This document shows positions 63,493 to 64,000 of a DNA stretch of 64,000 bases, one piece after another (within the stretch, counting starts at the first letter, position 1; each line of letters opens with the position of its first letter). The notes beneath the pieces were generated by a model. It made no database searches, was not told where the DNA came from, and saw only the letters and a program-made list of their open reading frames with translations. The DNA comes from Strigamia acuminata. Lineage: Eukaryota; Arthropoda; Chilopoda; Geophilomorpha; Linotaeniidae. Made by a program: the position numbers and the translations under genes. The stretch spans positions 9,946,427-10,010,426 of the forward strand of contig OX442315.1 in assembly GCA_949358305.1 (NCBI GenBank), written 5' to 3'.

Positions 63493-63722
63493 TCATGTTG
63501 GAATGTGTGACGGTTATAGAACCGTAGAAACGAAAGTTCACGCTAGATGGCGCAGTTTAATCAACGCCCGCTGTTTAAATAAAGAGAATAAGAGTTGTAG
63601 TAATTATTACAACTACAGTAAACGAATAAATATAAGAGATTTATTGACTAAAATGAAGTGATATTTTAGAGTTTTTGAATGCAGCTAGTGAAAATCAATA
63701 AACACCGATATAAAACTTATTT

Positions 63723-63880
63723 TTGTGGCTGTGTGGTTTTTGCGGTTTATTGCGGTTATACGGTATTTTGCGGTTATGCGGTTTTATGTGGTTTTTGTTC
63801 GGTTTTTGCGGTTTTGCAATACATCGCATGCATTGCGGTTTTTTAAGGAAACCGCACCGCACTTGTAAAATAAAATAACC
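63723..63880. repeat. Cluster of GCGGTT / AACCGC words
   Basis: More than ten GCGGTTTT or related words occur within 160 bases, ending in GGAAACCGCACCGCACTTGT and AACCGCACAACTCTAG. The block is partly self-complementary (AACCGC near 63845-63880) and resembles hAT subterminal repeats. Confidence 0.5.
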
Positions 63881-64000
63881 GCACAACTCTAGTTACAAAG
63901 CTGAATAGACTAACGTTTTAAACCTTTTTTCTCAAAACTTTTCAGCAAGAGATATTTTTTTAAAAACAGTTGTAAACTAATTGGATAGTGCTCTACAACT

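Larger units (their letters stand above)
63229..63975. mobile_element. Decayed transposon with about 70 bp inverted repeats
   Basis: 63229-63300 (CTACAACTGTTTTAAAAAAA..TTTAAAACGTTAGTCTACTCAG) is the inverted copy of 63901-63975 with small differences. The C-terminal end of a transposase lies just inside the left repeat, and a GCGGTT-rich block lies inside the right one. Confidence 0.6.

Overview
The window reads as nuclear DNA of an animal, most likely an arthropod. It is AT-rich. The host genes have short introns with GT/AG borders, and there are three fragments of DEG/ENaC sodium-channel genes. The mobile elements are of metazoan types: BEL/Pao, Ty3/gypsy and copia retrotransposons, Tc1/mariner-like inverted-repeat elements and tRNA-derived repeats. 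No bacterial features are seen. I cannot name a species.

Most of the window is mobile DNA. Positions 1-8354 hold a large LTR retrotransposon ('element A'). Its left LTR is cut by the window start. It has a tRNA-Gln primer site inside a repeated leader, a long AT-rich interior with one intact 493-residue ORF and no visible reverse transcriptase, and a complete 1.9 kb right LTR. Positions 8750-18093 hold a broken minus-strand gypsy element with a coiled-coil gag, a pol with several stops and shifts, and a 932 bp LTR. An extra ORF beyond the end of pol may belong to it. Positions 18094-18812 are one copy of a dispersed repeat ('family D') carrying a small palindromic element. Positions 19147-25286 are an intact, recent BEL/Pao element with identical-looking LTRs and a 5 bp target duplication.

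Positions 25.3-31 kb contain a small secreted cysteine-rich peptide gene, inverted-repeat elements, a tiny FLYWCH-like ORF, a 29 bp minisatellite, and a 1 kb near-perfect palindrome with a tRNA-Ser-like sequence in each arm. Next come a damaged DEG/ENaC gene cut by copia fragments (31-32.4 kb), a long ORF of unknown family without an early ATG (33-35.1 kb), and a Tc1-like fold-back element filled with tandem repeats (37.1-38.1 kb). A head-to-tail array of three element-A LTRs follows (38.5-44.3 kb), abutting a truncated gypsy gag-pol (44.3-46.1 kb).

The right third has the few host genes. A minus-strand gene of unknown function (49.7-51.0 kb) and a RidA family deaminase gene (51.3-52.8 kb) are arranged head to head across about 260 bp, which suggests a shared promoter region. 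They are followed by two DEG/ENaC fragments (55.5-56.3 kb), an unrecognised four-exon gene (57.9-58.8 kb), a solo LTR of the gypsy family (60.2-61.0 kb), and decayed repeats to the end.

All splice models are read by eye from GT/AG sites, phase and, where a family is known, protein continuity. They have no transcript support.
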